Shown piece by piece: positions 5,663-6,174 of a DNA stretch of 6,174 nt. The notes beneath the pieces are model-generated. The model had not been told where the DNA came from. It saw only the letters and a program-made list of their open reading frames with translations, and ran no database searches. Both the position numbers and the translations under genes were made by a program. The first letter of the stretch is position 1. Every line of letters starts with the position of its first letter. The DNA is from Deinococcus sedimenti (GTDB taxonomy: Bacteria; Deinococcota; Deinococci; Deinococcales; Deinococcaceae), in the NCBI RefSeq assembly GCF_014648135.1, contig NZ_BMQN01000040.1:1-6174 (forward strand), given 5' to 3'.

Positions 5663-6174
5663 ATGAGCGGCAGCCACACCGTTCCCGTCGTGATCGTGAA
5701 CGCCGACCACGGAGCCCCCTGGGAACTCCTCGCCCTTGCGAGCGTGCTCCTGCCCCTGGCCTACGCTCTGCGCCACGTGCCATGGGCCCGCTGGACCCTC
5801 ACCACGCTCGGCAAGACGCCGCTGAACATCCTCGTCCTGGGCGTTCTGCTTGGGGGCGCGGTGATTCCCCTCGTCTGGTCGATCCTGCCGCATCAAGGCA
5901 ACAGTTGCACTGCTGCTCGAATCCTTCTTGTTGCACGCCTGCTCAAAGTACTCCCGGCTCGACGGTGGGCCGTGTTGATCGCAGATCGGGAGTTCGTGGG
6001 GCGCGAGTGGTGCTCGTTCCTGCGCTGGAAACGCATCCGGCAGTGTATCCGCATCCGGGAGAACACCAGAATCGAGGATGAACTGGTACGAGACCTGTTC
6101 ACGACGCTGCAACCGGGACAGGTGCGCACCCTGTTCGAGCGGACGTGGGTCTATGGGGGCTGGATGCACGTGGT
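5663..6174 (+). CDS. In-frame fusion: small membrane protein joined to IS4 transposase fragment (partial at window end)
   Basis: From ATG 5663 one frame stays open to the end of the window (170 codons). Residues 1-50 match the decayed small-membrane-protein copy at 4650-4929 and contain a membrane span at about 20-38 ([20 protein letters not shown]). From residue 51 the sequence changes to the core of an IS4-family transposase: [25 protein letters not shown], the second catalytic Asp in LIADREFVG (D108), then a long basic stretch with [15 protein letters not shown] and [10 protein letters not shown]. The transposase N-terminus, including its first catalytic Asp, is missing, so this cannot be an active transposase. 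Compared with copy 1, the second span (TLTLIGAGLLWLN) has been replaced. It follows the 36-residue peptide gene by 3 nt, so it may be translated by coupling. The product could be made but its function is doubtful. Confidence 0.65.
   Translation, partial: MSGSHTVPVVIVNADHGAPWELLALASVLLPLAYALRHVPWARWTLTTLGKTPLNILVLGVLLGGAVIPLVWSILPHQGNSCTAARILLVARLLKVLPARRWAVLIADREFVGREWCSFLRWKRIRQCIRIRENTRIEDELVRDLFTTLQPGQVRTLFERTWVYGGWMHV
5785..5813 (+). repeat. 29-bp direct repeat, copy 2
   Basis: It is identical to 4848-4876 and encodes ARWTLTTLG in the fusion gene. Identity with copy 1 stops exactly at base 5813, where transposase sequence begins. Confidence 0.9.
5813..6174 (+). mobile_element. 5'-truncated IS4-family element, different from the complete one
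   Basis: Coding sequence from base 5813 on is IS4-type transposase beginning near the first catalytic motif. It lacks the upstream part of the gene and the left terminal repeat. The protein is clearly different from the intact transposase at 3098-4294 ([10 protein letters not shown] here, [10 protein letters not shown] there), so this is a second element. The right end lies beyond the window. Confidence 0.8.

Noticed and set aside
5032..6081. Long plus-strand open frame (349 codons)
   Set aside because: It crosses the Api92-like gene and the fusion gene in other frames. The product is mostly Arg, His and Pro, typical of a shadow frame in GC-rich DNA.
5558..6169. Minus-strand open frame opposite the fusion gene
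   Set aside because: Its product is polar and repetitive (His, Asp, Gln), while the plus strand carries a membrane span and transposase motifs.
1..6174. CRISPR array, tRNA, rRNA, riboswitch or replication origin
   Set aside because: I saw no regularly spaced repeats, no cloverleaf with CCA or anticodon arms, no rRNA-like blocks and no iteron series on either strand.

Overview
The window looks like an accessory region of a high-GC bacterium, most likely a Deinococcus chromosome or megaplasmid. Support comes from the strongly GC-rich third codon positions in most genes, a TANNNT -10 box placed almost directly on a start codon (the leaderless arrangement common in Deinococcus), and the style of the ADP-ribosylglycohydrolase and IS4-type genes. 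The genus is an inference. No housekeeping gene, tRNA or rRNA is present.

Left part (1-2952): four genes or remnants that read as an orphan immunity/defence cluster. In order they are an unrecognised 167-residue protein with lower GC than its neighbours (+), a barstar-like protein (+), an ADP-ribosylglycohydrolase whose 5' end is broken (-), and an Imm49-family immunity protein (-). The last two face left in tandem and converge on the barstar-like gene. No partner toxin (RNase, ART or other) is visible, so these look like stand-alone immunity genes kept against toxins of competitors, or left behind after toxin loss.

Middle part (3031-4322): a complete 1272-bp IS4-family insertion sequence. 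It has 26-bp imperfect terminal inverted repeats, one transposase with the D-D-E residues and the full YREK signature, and a perfect 10-bp target duplication. It landed just upstream of the predicted Imm49 promoter and against the 5' end of a high-GC gene on its right, which now has no normal start codon.

Right part (4323-6174): a decayed small-membrane-protein gene, an intact Api92-like (DUF1281-type) gene on the minus strand, a 36-residue single-span membrane peptide, and a second copy of the small-membrane-protein gene. This second copy is fused in frame to the middle of a different IS4-family transposase that runs off the window. A 29-bp exact repeat links the two copies; their sequence match ends at base 5813, where the fusion occurs. 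The region therefore records several rounds of mobile-element damage: one clean insertion, one truncated element, one gene fusion and three 5'-damaged or frameshifted genes.
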